NCBI GenBank assembly: GCA_947473325.1
Contig: CANJEJ010000012.1
Coordinates: forward strand, 1-34,236
Source of the DNA: Alphaproteobacteria bacterium
Lineage (GTDB): Bacteria; Pseudomonadota; Alphaproteobacteria; SHVP01
DNA: 34,236 nucleotides
Direction of reading: 5' to 3'
Made by a program: the position numbers and the translations under genes. Below, one piece after another: positions 1-8,410 of this stretch (the first letter of the stretch is position 1; every line of letters starts with the position of its first letter). Below the pieces are notes generated by a model, which made no database searches, was not told where the DNA came from, and saw nothing but the letters and a program-made list of their open reading frames with translations.

Positions 1-2
1 AC

Positions 3-1475
3 GCGGCGCTTGCCATCCGGTCTGCCCTGAGTCGGGTGGACCTGCTGCTGCTGTTCCTCGCCGCCTGGATCCCCCGCGCGATCGTCGCCGCGATCCGACC
101 GGAAGGCGGCGGCGACTGGGGCTTCAGCTACCTGCCCATCGCGCTCAACATCCTGCATAACGGCTGCATCTCGCTGTCGGACCCCGCCACGGCGCTGTGC
201 GAGCCGAGCTGGGGTGGCAACCAGGCGCCCGGCTTCGCTGCCTTCGTCGCCTTTGTCTGGTGGCTGCTGCCGGAATCCCAACTCGTGCTGGTCCAGGTGC
301 AGGCAATCATCCTCGGCGCCGCGATCGCGACCGTCGCGGTGATGGCGGCGCAACTCGGCCGCTCGCGCGTGGTCGGGCTGGTGATCGGGCTGGTGCTCGC
401 CTTTTCGCCGCAGCACCTTGCCTGGACGAGATTCAGTTCAACCGATCCGCTGACCATCACCTTTTCGCTGCTCCTGATCGCGGCGCTGCTGCGCGGTGTC
501 GGCCAGCACCGCCTGCCGATCTGGTCGGTCGCCCTTGCGCTCATTGGCGCGCTGGCGGTCCGCTTCGACTCGGTGCTGCTTACCATCCCCGTCGCCGTGG
601 CGGGCTTCCTGCTCCATGCGCCGCTCACCGCCATCCGGCGCGGTGTCGCGATCATTCTGATCCTGCTTGTGCCGGCGGCCCTGTGGAGCGTGCGCAATGC
701 CGCAGTCGACCTGACCCTGCTGCCGCCGCAATTCTTCTCGCCCAAGTTCGAACGGCCGCCCGGCTTCAACCACTGGGGCTACACCTGGACGCTGATCGAA
801 TATCAGTATCCATCGTGGTTCTATGATGCGGTGCAGGGAAGCTATGACACGATCGCCGTCGATCCCGGCAACTACCGAACCGAGGAAGAACGGGAAGATT
901 CCGAGGCGGCCATCACCCGCCTGCAGGCCTATGTCGGCCAGGACATCCCCGACGACATCGACGCCGAATTTGCCCGCATCGCTGACAAGCGCCGCGCCAT
1001 CGACCCGTTGCGCCAGTGGGTGACAAGCCCGCTGATCCGCATGCGCAACCTGTGGTTCAACCCGTTCAACCCGACCGCCTGGCCCTATGAAATGTCGGCC
1101 GAGGTTCTGTTCAAGGTGCGAGAAGGCGCGCTGTGGGAGTTGCGCGAGGGCTTCGAGAAGGAGCCCGGTCCCGCCACGCTGGCGCTGGTGCTGGGCGTGG
1201 CGCGGCTGGTGCTGCTCGGGCTGTTCGCCTGGGTGCTGGCGCTGACCTTCGGACGGCGCTATCGCGGGCCGTGGCGTCAGTTCGTCTGGCTGGCGGCGTC
1301 CTATCTGGTGGGGCGGACCCTGTTCTTCGCCTATTTCCCGCTGATCGAGACGCGCTACATCATGCCGGTCACGCCCTGGCTTGAGGTGGCCGTGGCGCTG
1401 GGCCTGCTGGTGCGGTTCTGGCCGCACCGTGTGCCGGGCCTGCTCGCGGTCAGATTACCTTCCCGGGATTCATGA
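3..1475 (+). CDS. GT-C (GT39/ArnT-like) membrane glycosyltransferase, 5'-truncated
   Basis: Polytopic membrane protein that resembles GT-C glycosyltransferases, which use polyprenyl-phosphate sugars at the periplasmic face. After the first hydrophobic segment comes a loop with an acidic GGGDW motif followed by YLPIALNIL. The next segment has QAPGFAAF, which matches the usual 'PPGYPLF' position of this fold. Further hydrophobic segments alternate with a soluble loop around codons 270-370, and the C-terminus holds more membrane spans. A GTG at 36 could start a 479-residue protein, but the frame stays open to the window edge with no stop, so the true start probably lies upstream. It ends inside the 3' end of the opposite-strand flavoprotein gene (26-base convergent overlap). 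The family assignment rests on topology and two weak motifs; donor and acceptor are unknown. Confidence 0.6.
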   Translation, partial: AALAIRSALSRVDLLLLFLAAWIPRAIVAAIRPEGGGDWGFSYLPIALNILHNGCISLSDPATALCEPSWGGNQAPGFAAFVAFVWWLLPESQLVLVQVQAIILGAAIATVAVMAAQLGRSRVVGLVIGLVLAFSPQHLAWTRFSSTDPLTITFSLLLIAALLRGVGQHRLPIWSVALALIGALAVRFDSVLLTIPVAVAGFLLHAPLTAIRRGVAIILILLVPAALWSVRNAAVDLTLLPPQFFSPKFERPPGFNHWGYTWTLIEYQYPSWFYDAVQGSYDTIAVDPGNYRTEEEREDSEAAITRLQAYVGQDIPDDIDAEFARIADKRRAIDPLRQWVTSPLIRMRNLWFNPFNPTAWPYEMSAEVLFKVREGALWELREGFEKEPGPATLALVLGVARLVLLGLFAWVLALTFGRRYRGPWRQFVWLAASYLVGRTLFFAYFPLIETRYIMPVTPWLEVAVALGLLVRFWPHRVPGLLAVRLPSRDS

Positions 1476-2856
1476 TCCCGTCGGGGTCGAGCGCCGCCTT
1501 GACCCTGCGCATCAGATCCATTTCCACACCTGACTTGAAGTGGGTGATCTCGTCGCGCTTGAGCTGACCGAGGCCGTGCTCGGCGCTGATGCTGCCGTGC
1601 AACTCGTGGGTGATGCCGTGGACGATGCGATTCACTTCGCCCCAGCGGGCGAGGAAGACGTCCTTCGCCATGCCTTCCGGCTGGGTCAGGTTGAAATGCA
1701 CGTTGCCGTCGCCAAGGTGGCCGAAGACGACCGGCCGCACGCCGGGAATGACGCAGGCGATGGTGTCGGTCGCGCGGGCGACCAGCACAGGGAAATCCTT
1801 CAGCGGCACGGCGACGTCGTGCTTGATGCTGCCGCCCTCGGGCTTCTGCGCTTCCGGGATGGTTTCGCGCAGGCGCCACATCGCCTGCGCCTGCGCGCCG
1901 CTTTCGGCGATCGTGGCGTCAAGCGCCGTGCCGTCCTCGATCGCGGCGGCCAGCACCTGTTCCAGTGCGCCGCGCAGGGTTGAATCACCGCCCGCCTCGA
2001 CCAGCACGTGCCAGGGATGACGCCCGGCAAGCGGAACGGTGGTGTTGGGAATATGGCGCAGCACCAGGTCGAGGGCGAAGCGCGACATCACCTCGAAGGC
2101 GCTGACGCGTTCGCCCGTCGCCTGCTGCAGGCGGTGCAGCAGCGTGATGGCCGCGGGCAGGTCGGGCACGGCGACGAAGGCGGTTTCGAGCGTGGCCGGC
2201 CGCGTGCAGAGCGCCAGGACGGCCGCGGTGACGATGCCGAGCGTGCCCTCGGCGCCGATGAACAGCTGCTTCAGGTCATAGCCGGTGTTGTCCTTGCGCA
2301 ACCCGCGCAGCCCGTCCCACACCTGGCCGTCGGGCAGCACGACCTCAAGCCCCAGCACCTGTGGCCGCGTGTTGCCATAACGCAGCACGTTGGTGCCGCC
2401 GGCATTGGTCGAGATGTTGCCGCCAATCTGGCAGCTGCCTTCCGAGGCGAGGCTGACCGGGAACAGGCGGTCGACAGATGCGGCGGCGGCCTGGATGTCG
2501 GTGAGAACGCAGCCCGCTTCGACCGTGATCGTGTTGTCGTCCGGCGCCAGGGCGCGGATGCGGTTCATGCGGCCGAGGCTGATGAGCACGGCGGAGCCAT
2601 CCGATGACGGCACGCCGCCGCCGACCAGGCCGGTGTTGCCGCCCTGCGGCACGACGGGTGTACGGGTTTCGGCACAGATGCGCACCAGCGCGGCAACCTG
2701 TGCGGTCGATGTCGGCCGCAGCACCAGCGGCGTGGCGCCAAGGAACAGCCCACGCTCCTCGCGCAGGTAGCGGTCCTGGTCGGGGCCCGCCTCGACAAAG
2801 CCGCCCGTGCCCACCACCGCCTTCAGGCGTTCCAGCGTGGCGGCGGCGATGGTCAT
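1450..2856 (-). CDS. FAD-linked 2-hydroxyacid dehydrogenase (D-2-hydroxyglutarate / D-lactate dehydrogenase-like)
   Basis: A 468-residue flavoprotein of the VAO/PCMH superfamily that probably oxidises a D-2-hydroxyacid to a 2-oxoacid. The FAD-binding domain (about 40-215) carries PQGGNTGLVGGG (70-81), IGGNISTNAGG (144-154) and GAEGTLGIVT (201-210). The C-terminal FAD-oxidase domain has GHLGDGNVHFN (379-389) and SAEHGLG (424-430). By analogy with human D2HGDH, H380, H387 and E426 would be the metal ligands that hold the substrate. It ends with the typical DPDGIMNPGKV tail. Its ATG overlaps the Sua5 stop as ATGA, so the two are translationally coupled; this pair is common in Alphaproteobacteria. 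Family is certain. The substrate (2-hydroxyglutarate, lactate or glycolate) cannot be read from sequence. Confidence 0.9.
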   Translation of the reverse strand: MTIAAATLERLKAVVGTGGFVEAGPDQDRYLREERGLFLGATPLVLRPTSTAQVAALVRICAETRTPVVPQGGNTGLVGGGVPSSDGSAVLISLGRMNRIRALAPDDNTITVEAGCVLTDIQAAAASVDRLFPVSLASEGSCQIGGNISTNAGGTNVLRYGNTRPQVLGLEVVLPDGQVWDGLRGLRKDNTGYDLKQLFIGAEGTLGIVTAAVLALCTRPATLETAFVAVPDLPAAITLLHRLQQATGERVSAFEVMSRFALDLVLRHIPNTTVPLAGRHPWHVLVEAGGDSTLRGALEQVLAAAIEDGTALDATIAESGAQAQAMWRLRETIPEAQKPEGGSIKHDVAVPLKDFPVLVARATDTIACVIPGVRPVVFGHLGDGNVHFNLTQPEGMAKDVFLARWGEVNRIVHGITHELHGSISAEHGLGQLKRDEITHFKSGVEMDLMRRVKAALDPDGIMNPGKVI

Positions 2857-3812
2857 TGGACGGCGCGGCGCAGGCGGTCGTTGATGGCGATGCCAAGCCC
2901 CTGGTCGGGAATCGGCATGACGGCGATGCCCTCGTAGTCGGGGTTGTCGAGCTCGTGCAGCAGGGCGAAGAGGTTGGCCGCTGCCTCGTTGACGTCGCCT
3001 TGCGGGCTCAGGTTCAGCACATGGGCAAAGCCCTTCGGCACGTCGGTGCCGAAGGCGAGCAGGGCTTCGCGGACGCCCTTCTGCGGCTTCACTGCGTCGA
3101 TGCGGATGGGCAGCGCCGGGGCGTAATGCGCCTGCATCATGCCGGGCGAGCGCGGCGCCTCTCCCGCCTGCGGCCGGTGCAGGCGGCCGATGCGCTGCTC
3201 AATCACGGCGGCGTCGATGCCGCCCGGCCGCAGCAGGCGGGCGACGTCGTCGAAGAGGCCGATCACCGTCGATTCGATACCGATGCGGCAGGGGCCGCCG
3301 TCCAGGATGGCTTGCACGCGATGGCCCAGGCCGCGGTCGACATGCTGCGCCGTGGTCGGGCTGACGCGGCCCGACGGGTTGGCGCTGGGTGCGGCGACGG
3401 GGCGTTCGGTCATGCGCAGCAGCGCCTGGGCGACGCGATGGTCGGGCGCGCGGATTGCCACCGTGTCGAGGCCGGCGGAGACCAGGCGCGACAAGCCGCT
3501 GTCGGGTTTGCGCGGCAGGACGAGGGTGAGGGGCCCGGGCCAGAACGCCTCGGCCAGGGTCCGGGCGCGGTCGTTGAGCTCGACGAAGGGCTCGGCCGCC
3601 GCCAGATCGGGCACATGGACGATCAGCGGATTGAACTGCGGCCGGCGCTTGACCGCGAAGACCATGGCGACCGCCGCGTCATTGGTGGCGTCGGCGCCCA
3701 GGCCATAGACCGTCTCGGTCGGGAAGGCCACAAGGTCCCCCTGCAGCAGCAGGTCAGCCGCCTTGCGGATGGTGGATTGAATAGGGGCGTAGATCGGCAC
3801 GGGTAATCGCAA
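2853..3812 (-). CDS. tsaC: L-threonylcarbamoyladenylate synthase (Sua5/TsaC type)
   Basis: Makes threonylcarbamoyl-AMP from threonine, bicarbonate and ATP, the first step of tRNA t6A37 synthesis. The YrdC domain shows FPTETVYGLGA (30-40), KRRP (55-58), PLTLVL (94-99), SANPSG (143-148) and EST (180-182). The linker SPGMMQAHYAP (222-232) leads into a C-terminal Sua5 domain, so at 319 residues this is the long two-domain form rather than short TsaC. No ATG lies upstream of the conserved core. The given start is a TTG at 3812, an in-frame stop sits 12 bases before it, and a GTG at 3800 is an equally plausible start. It is the first gene of a two-gene minus-strand unit with the flavoprotein. Confidence 0.93.
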   Translation of the reverse strand: MRLPVPIYAPIQSTIRKAADLLLQGDLVAFPTETVYGLGADATNDAAVAMVFAVKRRPQFNPLIVHVPDLAAAEPFVELNDRARTLAEAFWPGPLTLVLPRKPDSGLSRLVSAGLDTVAIRAPDHRVAQALLRMTERPVAAPSANPSGRVSPTTAQHVDRGLGHRVQAILDGGPCRIGIESTVIGLFDDVARLLRPGGIDAAVIEQRIGRLHRPQAGEAPRSPGMMQAHYAPALPIRIDAVKPQKGVREALLAFGTDVPKGFAHVLNLSPQGDVNEAAANLFALLHELDNPDYEGIAVMPIPDQGLGIAINDRLRRAVQ

Positions 3813-3915
3813 TGGGGGTGGTCAGCCCGTCCTAGGCCAAAGGCATGAGCCTCCGCAAGGTCATACTCGCTTTCCCTTTGGTCAATGCCGGCCGTCAATA
3901 GCGTGCACGGGGGCG

Positions 3916-3943
3916 TTGCGCCAGCCCTCGACCCTGAGATACT
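3916..3943 (+). promoter_or_regulatory. Candidate sigma70-type promoter for the acyl-CoA dehydrogenase block
   Basis: TTGCGC (3916-3921) and GATACT (3938-3943) are separated by 16 bases, which would start transcription about 55 bases before the acyl-CoA dehydrogenase ATG. The gap between the divergent tsaC and acyl-CoA dehydrogenase genes (3813-4006) holds no other convincing signal. Matches are partial, and in GC-rich DNA such pairs occur by chance. Confidence 0.3.
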
Positions 3944-4006
3944 AGGCCGAACGGCCCAAATCTGCCGGCTTGACCAGGTCGGCTGCAGCCAAAGGAAAAT
4001 TCCCGG

Positions 4007-5791
4007 ATGTCGGATTACACCGCGCCGCTGCGCGACCTGCGTTTCGTCTTCGCCAACGTCATTGACTACCCGGCGGTGGCGAAGCTGCCCGGCTACGAGG
4101 ACGCCGGCCCCGACCTTGTCGACAGCGTGCTCGATGAGGCGGCCAAGCTCGCGCAGAACGTCATCGGCCCGACCAATGTGACGGGCGACCGGCAGGGCAG
4201 CCGTCTTGAAAATGGCGTCGTCCGCACCCCGGACGGTTTCAAGAATGCCTATGCCAAATTCGTCGAGGGCGGCTGGAACGGCCTCGTCTCGTCGCCGGAT
4301 CATGGCGGCCAGGGCCTGCCCTTCACCGTCGGCATGGCGGTGATGGAAATGGTGACCAGCGCCAACATGGCCTTCAGCCTGTGCCCGCTGCTGTCGGTCG
4401 GCGCCATCGAAGCGCTGGGCACGCATGCGAGCGATGCGCTAAAGGAGAAATACTTGGCGAAACTCGTGTCGGGCGAATGGACCGGCACGATGAACCTGAC
4501 CGAGCCGCATGCCGGTTCCGACGTCGGCGCGCTCAAGAGCCGCGCCATTCCGCAGGGCGACGGCACCTACAAGATCACCGGCACCAAGATCTTCATCACC
4601 TATGGCGAGCACGACCTTGCCGACAACATCATCCACCTGGTGCTGGCGCGCACGCCCGACGGCCCGGCCGGCACCAAGGGCATCTCGCTGTTCCTGGTGC
4701 CGAAGTTCTTCGTCAATGATGATGGGTCGCTCGGCGCGCGCAACGATGCGCGCTGCGTGTCGCTGGAACACAAGCTCGGCATCCATGCGAGCCCGACCGC
4801 GGTCATGTCCTTTGGCGACAATGGCGGTGCGACCGGCTGGCTGATCGGCGAGGAAAACAAGGGCATGAGCTGCATGTTCACGATGATGAACCATGCGCGG
4901 CTCTGGGTCGGCCTTGAGGGCCTCGCCATCGCCGATCGCGCCTATCAGAAGGCGCTGCAATATGCCCGCGACCGCAAGCAGGGCCGCCGCCCCGGCGCCA
5001 AAGGAGACAGCGCGATCATCGAGCACCCCGACGTGCGCCGCATGCTGATGACGATGAAGGCGCAGGTGGAAGCGATGCGCGGCGTCGTCTACACGGCGGC
5101 GGAAGCCTATGACATCGCCAAGCATCATGCCGATGCCGATACCCGCGCGCTCAACCAGGGCATTGTCGACCTGCTGACGCCGGTGGTGAAGGGCTGGTGC
5201 ACCGACACCGGGGTCGAGATTGCCTCGACCGGGCTCCAGATCCATGGCGGCATGGGCTTCATCGAGGAGACCGGCGCCGCGCAGCACTATCGCGACGCGC
5301 GCATCGCGCCGATCTACGAGGGCACCAACGGCATTCAGGCGCTCGACCTGATCGGCCGCAAGCTCGGCCAGCAGGGCGGCAAGCCGGCGGACTCCTTCCT
5401 CGCGCGCATGAAGGCGCTGGATAAGGATCTCGTCGGGCCCGAGCTGGCCTCGGTCCGGACGTCATTGGCCGATGGCGTCGCGGCGCTGGCCAGTGCGACG
5501 CAGTGGATTCGCGAATCGCTGGCAAAGGACGCGGACGCGGCTGCCGCCGGTGCCACCAACTACCTGAAGATGTTCGGCGTTGTCGCCGGGGGCTACACGC
5601 TGGCCAAGGGCGCGGTCGCCGCTCGATCCGCGCTGGGCAAGGGCGGCGACGACGCCTTCCTGAAGGCCAAGATCGCCACCGCGTGCTTCTATGCCGAGCA
5701 GATCCTGCCCCAGGCGGCGGCGCTGCTGGGCCCGGTCACGCGCGGCGCCGCACTGCTCTATGCGATCCCCGCCGACGAACTCCGGATCTGA
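4007..5791 (+). CDS. Acyl-CoA dehydrogenase, large 594-residue class (DmdC/FadE-like)
   Basis: FAD-dependent enzyme that introduces the alpha,beta double bond into an acyl-CoA and passes electrons to ETF. At 594 residues it belongs to the long class with an extra C-terminal domain, which includes 3-methylmercaptopropionyl-CoA dehydrogenases. It has the N-terminal extension typical of that class (YTAPLRDLRFVF), MNLTEPHAGSD (162-172) for FAD and substrate binding, QIHGGMGFIEE (411-421), and IYEGTNGIQ (436-444), with E438 at the catalytic-base position. The ATG is preceded by AAAGGA at 3991-3996. The stop lies 3 bases before the next gene, a PaaG-like isomerase, so the two are surely co-transcribed. 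Chain-length preference is unknown; the ligase and AlkB downstream favour fatty acyl chains. Confidence 0.9.
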   Translation: MSDYTAPLRDLRFVFANVIDYPAVAKLPGYEDAGPDLVDSVLDEAAKLAQNVIGPTNVTGDRQGSRLENGVVRTPDGFKNAYAKFVEGGWNGLVSSPDHGGQGLPFTVGMAVMEMVTSANMAFSLCPLLSVGAIEALGTHASDALKEKYLAKLVSGEWTGTMNLTEPHAGSDVGALKSRAIPQGDGTYKITGTKIFITYGEHDLADNIIHLVLARTPDGPAGTKGISLFLVPKFFVNDDGSLGARNDARCVSLEHKLGIHASPTAVMSFGDNGGATGWLIGEENKGMSCMFTMMNHARLWVGLEGLAIADRAYQKALQYARDRKQGRRPGAKGDSAIIEHPDVRRMLMTMKAQVEAMRGVVYTAAEAYDIAKHHADADTRALNQGIVDLLTPVVKGWCTDTGVEIASTGLQIHGGMGFIEETGAAQHYRDARIAPIYEGTNGIQALDLIGRKLGQQGGKPADSFLARMKALDKDLVGPELASVRTSLADGVAALASATQWIRESLAKDADAAAAGATNYLKMFGVVAGGYTLAKGAVAARSALGKGGDDAFLKAKIATACFYAEQILPQAAALLGPVTRGAALLYAIPADELRI

Positions 5792-5794
5792 ACC

Positions 5795-6592
5795 ATGGCC
5801 AATGAAATCCTGTTCGATGTGAAGGGTAGCGTCGCGACGCTGACGCTTAATCGGCCGCAGATGCTGAACGCGGTGAACGAGGAGGCGGGCAAGCTGCTGG
5901 TCGCCTACCTGTCACAGGCAGAACGCGACCCGGCGATCCGCTGCCTGCTGTTCAAGGGCGCGGGTGACAATTTCTGCGCCGGCGGCGATGTGTCGATGTT
6001 CAAGACGATGCTCGACCGCTCGGCCGACGAACGTCGCGCGCATTACCGCACCTTCCTCGCCTTCCTGCATCTTGGCCTTGCAAGCCTCGCCCGCATGCCG
6101 AAGCCGGTGGTGGCGGTGGTCCGCGGCGCAGCGGCGGGCATCGGGCTCAGCTTCACGCTGGCGGCGGATCTCGCGATCGCGGCCGACAACGCGAAATTCG
6201 CCCTCGCCTACACCCAGATCGGCGTGTCGCCCGACGGCTCCGCCACCTTCTTCCTGCCCCGCACGGTGGGGCTGAAGAAGGCCAAGGAGATCGCCCTGCT
6301 CAACGAGCGGATGGATGCCCAGACGGCACTCGGCCTTGGCATCATCAACCGGGTCGTGCCGCTGGCCGACCTCGACACCGCGGCGGATGCCCTGGCGGCG
6401 AAACTGGCGGCGGGGGCGACCGGCGCGATGGGGCGCACCAAGGCCCTGCTCAACGCTTCGCTGCACCGCACACTGGCGGAGCAGCTCGACGCCGAGACCG
6501 AATACTTCGCTGAAAGCGCCGGCAGCGCCGACTTCGCTGAGGGGGTCGCGGCCTTCATGGCCAAGCGCCCCCCCGGCTTCACGGGCAAGTAA
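5795..6592 (+). CDS. Enoyl-CoA hydratase/isomerase family protein, PaaG-like
   Basis: Crotonase-fold enzyme of 265 residues acting on enoyl-CoA after the dehydrogenase encoded just upstream. The oxyanion-hole segments are visible as FCAGGDV (60-66) and AAAGIGL (112-118). The two glutamates of classical enoyl-CoA hydratase appear to be replaced (S119 and Q141 by eye alignment). Instead SPDGSATFFLPR (145-156) carries D147 at the position of the catalytic aspartate of PaaG-type isomerases, and the tail AAFMAKRPPGFTGK closely resembles the PaaG C-terminus. A double-bond isomerase role is therefore at least as likely as hydration. It starts 3 bases after the dehydrogenase stop. A hairpin follows its own stop. 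Confidence 0.87.
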   Translation: MANEILFDVKGSVATLTLNRPQMLNAVNEEAGKLLVAYLSQAERDPAIRCLLFKGAGDNFCAGGDVSMFKTMLDRSADERRAHYRTFLAFLHLGLASLARMPKPVVAVVRGAAAGIGLSFTLAADLAIAADNAKFALAYTQIGVSPDGSATFFLPRTVGLKKAKEIALLNERMDAQTALGLGIINRVVPLADLDTAADALAAKLAAGATGAMGRTKALLNASLHRTLAEQLDAETEYFAESAGSADFAEGVAAFMAKRPPGFTGK

Positions 6593-6597
6593 ACCCG

Positions 6598-6622
6598 CCG
6601 CCGCTGGTTGCGGCGGTCGTTT
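6598..6622 (+). terminator. Weak intrinsic-terminator-like hairpin
   Basis: CCGCCGC (6598-6604) pairs with GCGGCGG (6610-6616) around a TGGTT loop, followed by TCGTTT. It lies 5 bases after the enoyl-CoA isomerase stop and 60 bases before the acyl-CoA ligase start. The T-run is short, so it may attenuate rather than end transcription. Confidence 0.4.
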
Positions 6623-6682
6623 GCGCGTACCATTTCCGCCAAAATCGCGCCGACCAGACGGCGCAGGCTTTGGGAGACGGTC

Positions 6683-8371
6683 ATGCAGTGGACGAAGAAC
6701 TATCCGCCCGGAATCCGCTGGGACGCCGACCTGACGGTCAAGCCGCTCTATGCGCTGATCGATGACGCGGTGGCGCAGTTCGGCGGCAACCGCGCCGTCG
6801 ACTTCCTCGGCAAGGTCTACACCTATGCCGAGATCGGCAAGCTCGTGGACCGCGCCGCCGCCGGCTTCCAGAAGCTCGGCGTGAAGAAGGGCGTGCATGT
6901 CGGCCTGTTCCTGCCCAACTGCCCGCAGCACCTGATCTGCTATTTCGGCATCCTCAAGGCCGGCGGCACGGTGGTGAACTTCTCGCCGCTCTACTCCGAG
7001 CCCGAGCTGATGCACCAGATCGAGGATTCGCACACCGACATCATGGTGACGCTGAACCTCACCGCGCTCTACCCGAAGATGGCGGCGGTGCTCGGCAAGT
7101 GCCGGCTGAAGACGCTGGTCGTCGGGACGATGACGGAAGTGCTGCCCTTCCCGAAAAGCCTGCTGTTCCCGCTGGTCAAGGGCAAGGACATTGCCCGGGT
7201 GCCGAAGGATGCGCGGCACGTCTCCTTCAGCAGCCTGCTCGACAACGACGGCCGCTATTCGCCGGTACCGGTCGATCCCCGGATCGACGTCGCGGTGCTG
7301 CAATACACCGGCGGAACGACCGGCGTGTCGAAGGGCGCGATGCTGACGCATGCCAACATCTACGCCAACACGCTGCAGGCGCGCCTGTGGTTCACGAACC
7401 TGGAGCCCGGCCGCGAGAAAATGCTCTGCGTGCTGCCCTTCTTCCATGTCTTCGCGATGACGGCGGTGATGTGCCTGTCGATCATGGTGGGGGCCGAGAT
7501 CATCATGCACCCGCGCTTCGAGCTGGTGCCCGTGCTGAAGGACATCGACAAGAAGAAGCCGACCATGCTGCCGGGCGTGCCCACGATGTACACGGCGATC
7601 AACAACTATCCCGATCTCGCCAAATACAACCTGCGCTCGATCAAGGCCTGCATTTCCGGCGCGGCGCCGTTGCCACTCAAGGTGAAGCAGCGCTTCGAGG
7701 AGCTGACGGGCTGCCGCCTTGTCGAGGGCTATGGCCTGACCGAGGCCTCGCCGGTGGTAAGCTGCAACCCGCTCGAGGGCGTCAACAAGGAAGCTTCCAT
7801 CGGCCTGCCGCTGCCCGGCACGACGATCACTATCGTCGACCGTAACAATCCGGCCCGGCTCGTGCCCGACGGCGAGCCCGGCGAAATCTGCGTCAGCGGC
7901 CCGCAGGTTATGAAGGGCTACTGGAACCGGCCGGAGGCGACGGCCGAGGTGCTGCTCGACGGGCGGCTCCGCACCGGCGATGTCGGCTACATCGATCCCG
8001 ACGGCTACACCTTCATCATCGACCGCATGAAGGACCTGATCCTAGTCGGTGGCTTCAACGTCTTCCCGCGCAATGTGGAAGAGGCGATCTACAAGCACCC
8101 GGCGGTGGAGGAAACCACCGTCATCGGCGTGCCTGACGATTACCAGGGCGAGAGCGTGAAAGCCTTTGTCCGGCTGAAGAAGGACCAGGCGCTGACCGCC
8201 GACGCGTTGCGCGACTTCCTGCGCGAGCGGATCGGCAAGCACGAACTGCCAAAGCACATCGAGTTCCGCGACGCGCTGCCGAAAACCATGGTGGGCAAGC
8301 TGTCGAAGAAGGAACTGGTGGCGGAAGAGAAGGCAAAATACGAGGCCGGCAAGCGGCAGGCGGCGCAATAG
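6683..8371 (+). CDS. Long-chain fatty-acid-CoA ligase (FadD-like, AMP-forming)
   Basis: Activates a fatty acid to acyl-CoA through an acyl-adenylate, at the cytoplasmic membrane. The 562-residue protein has the ATP-binding loop YTGGTTGVSKG (208-218), YGLTEASP (350-357), TGDVGYIDPDGY (431-442), the hinge segment DRMKDLILVGGFNVFP (447-462) and the C-terminal GKLSKKEL, whose K539 is the usual adenylation lysine. I chose the ATG at 6683 because GGGAGA sits at 6672-6677 and the protein then begins where FadD proteins begin. An in-frame start at 6608 would add 25 unrelated residues. It sits between the beta-oxidation pair and alkB, on the same strand. The ANL family is certain; substrate length is inferred from context. 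Confidence 0.92.
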   Translation: MQWTKNYPPGIRWDADLTVKPLYALIDDAVAQFGGNRAVDFLGKVYTYAEIGKLVDRAAAGFQKLGVKKGVHVGLFLPNCPQHLICYFGILKAGGTVVNFSPLYSEPELMHQIEDSHTDIMVTLNLTALYPKMAAVLGKCRLKTLVVGTMTEVLPFPKSLLFPLVKGKDIARVPKDARHVSFSSLLDNDGRYSPVPVDPRIDVAVLQYTGGTTGVSKGAMLTHANIYANTLQARLWFTNLEPGREKMLCVLPFFHVFAMTAVMCLSIMVGAEIIMHPRFELVPVLKDIDKKKPTMLPGVPTMYTAINNYPDLAKYNLRSIKACISGAAPLPLKVKQRFEELTGCRLVEGYGLTEASPVVSCNPLEGVNKEASIGLPLPGTTITIVDRNNPARLVPDGEPGEICVSGPQVMKGYWNRPEATAEVLLDGRLRTGDVGYIDPDGYTFIIDRMKDLILVGGFNVFPRNVEEAIYKHPAVEETTVIGVPDDYQGESVKAFVRLKKDQALTADALRDFLRERIGKHELPKHIEFRDALPKTMVGKLSKKELVAEEKAKYEAGKRQAAQ

Positions 8372-8410
8372 ACGCAGCCGGCTTCCCACCGCCGCAGGGG
8401 GGCGGCGATC

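Noticed and set aside
5912-7510. Long minus-strand frame across the isomerase and ligase genes (similar ones at 438-1427, 16150-18126 and, on the plus strand, 9513-11333, 11391-12755, 20963-22744)
   Set aside because: All are shadows of convincing genes on the other strand, rich in H, R, G, D and V with no recognisable family motif or ribosome site.
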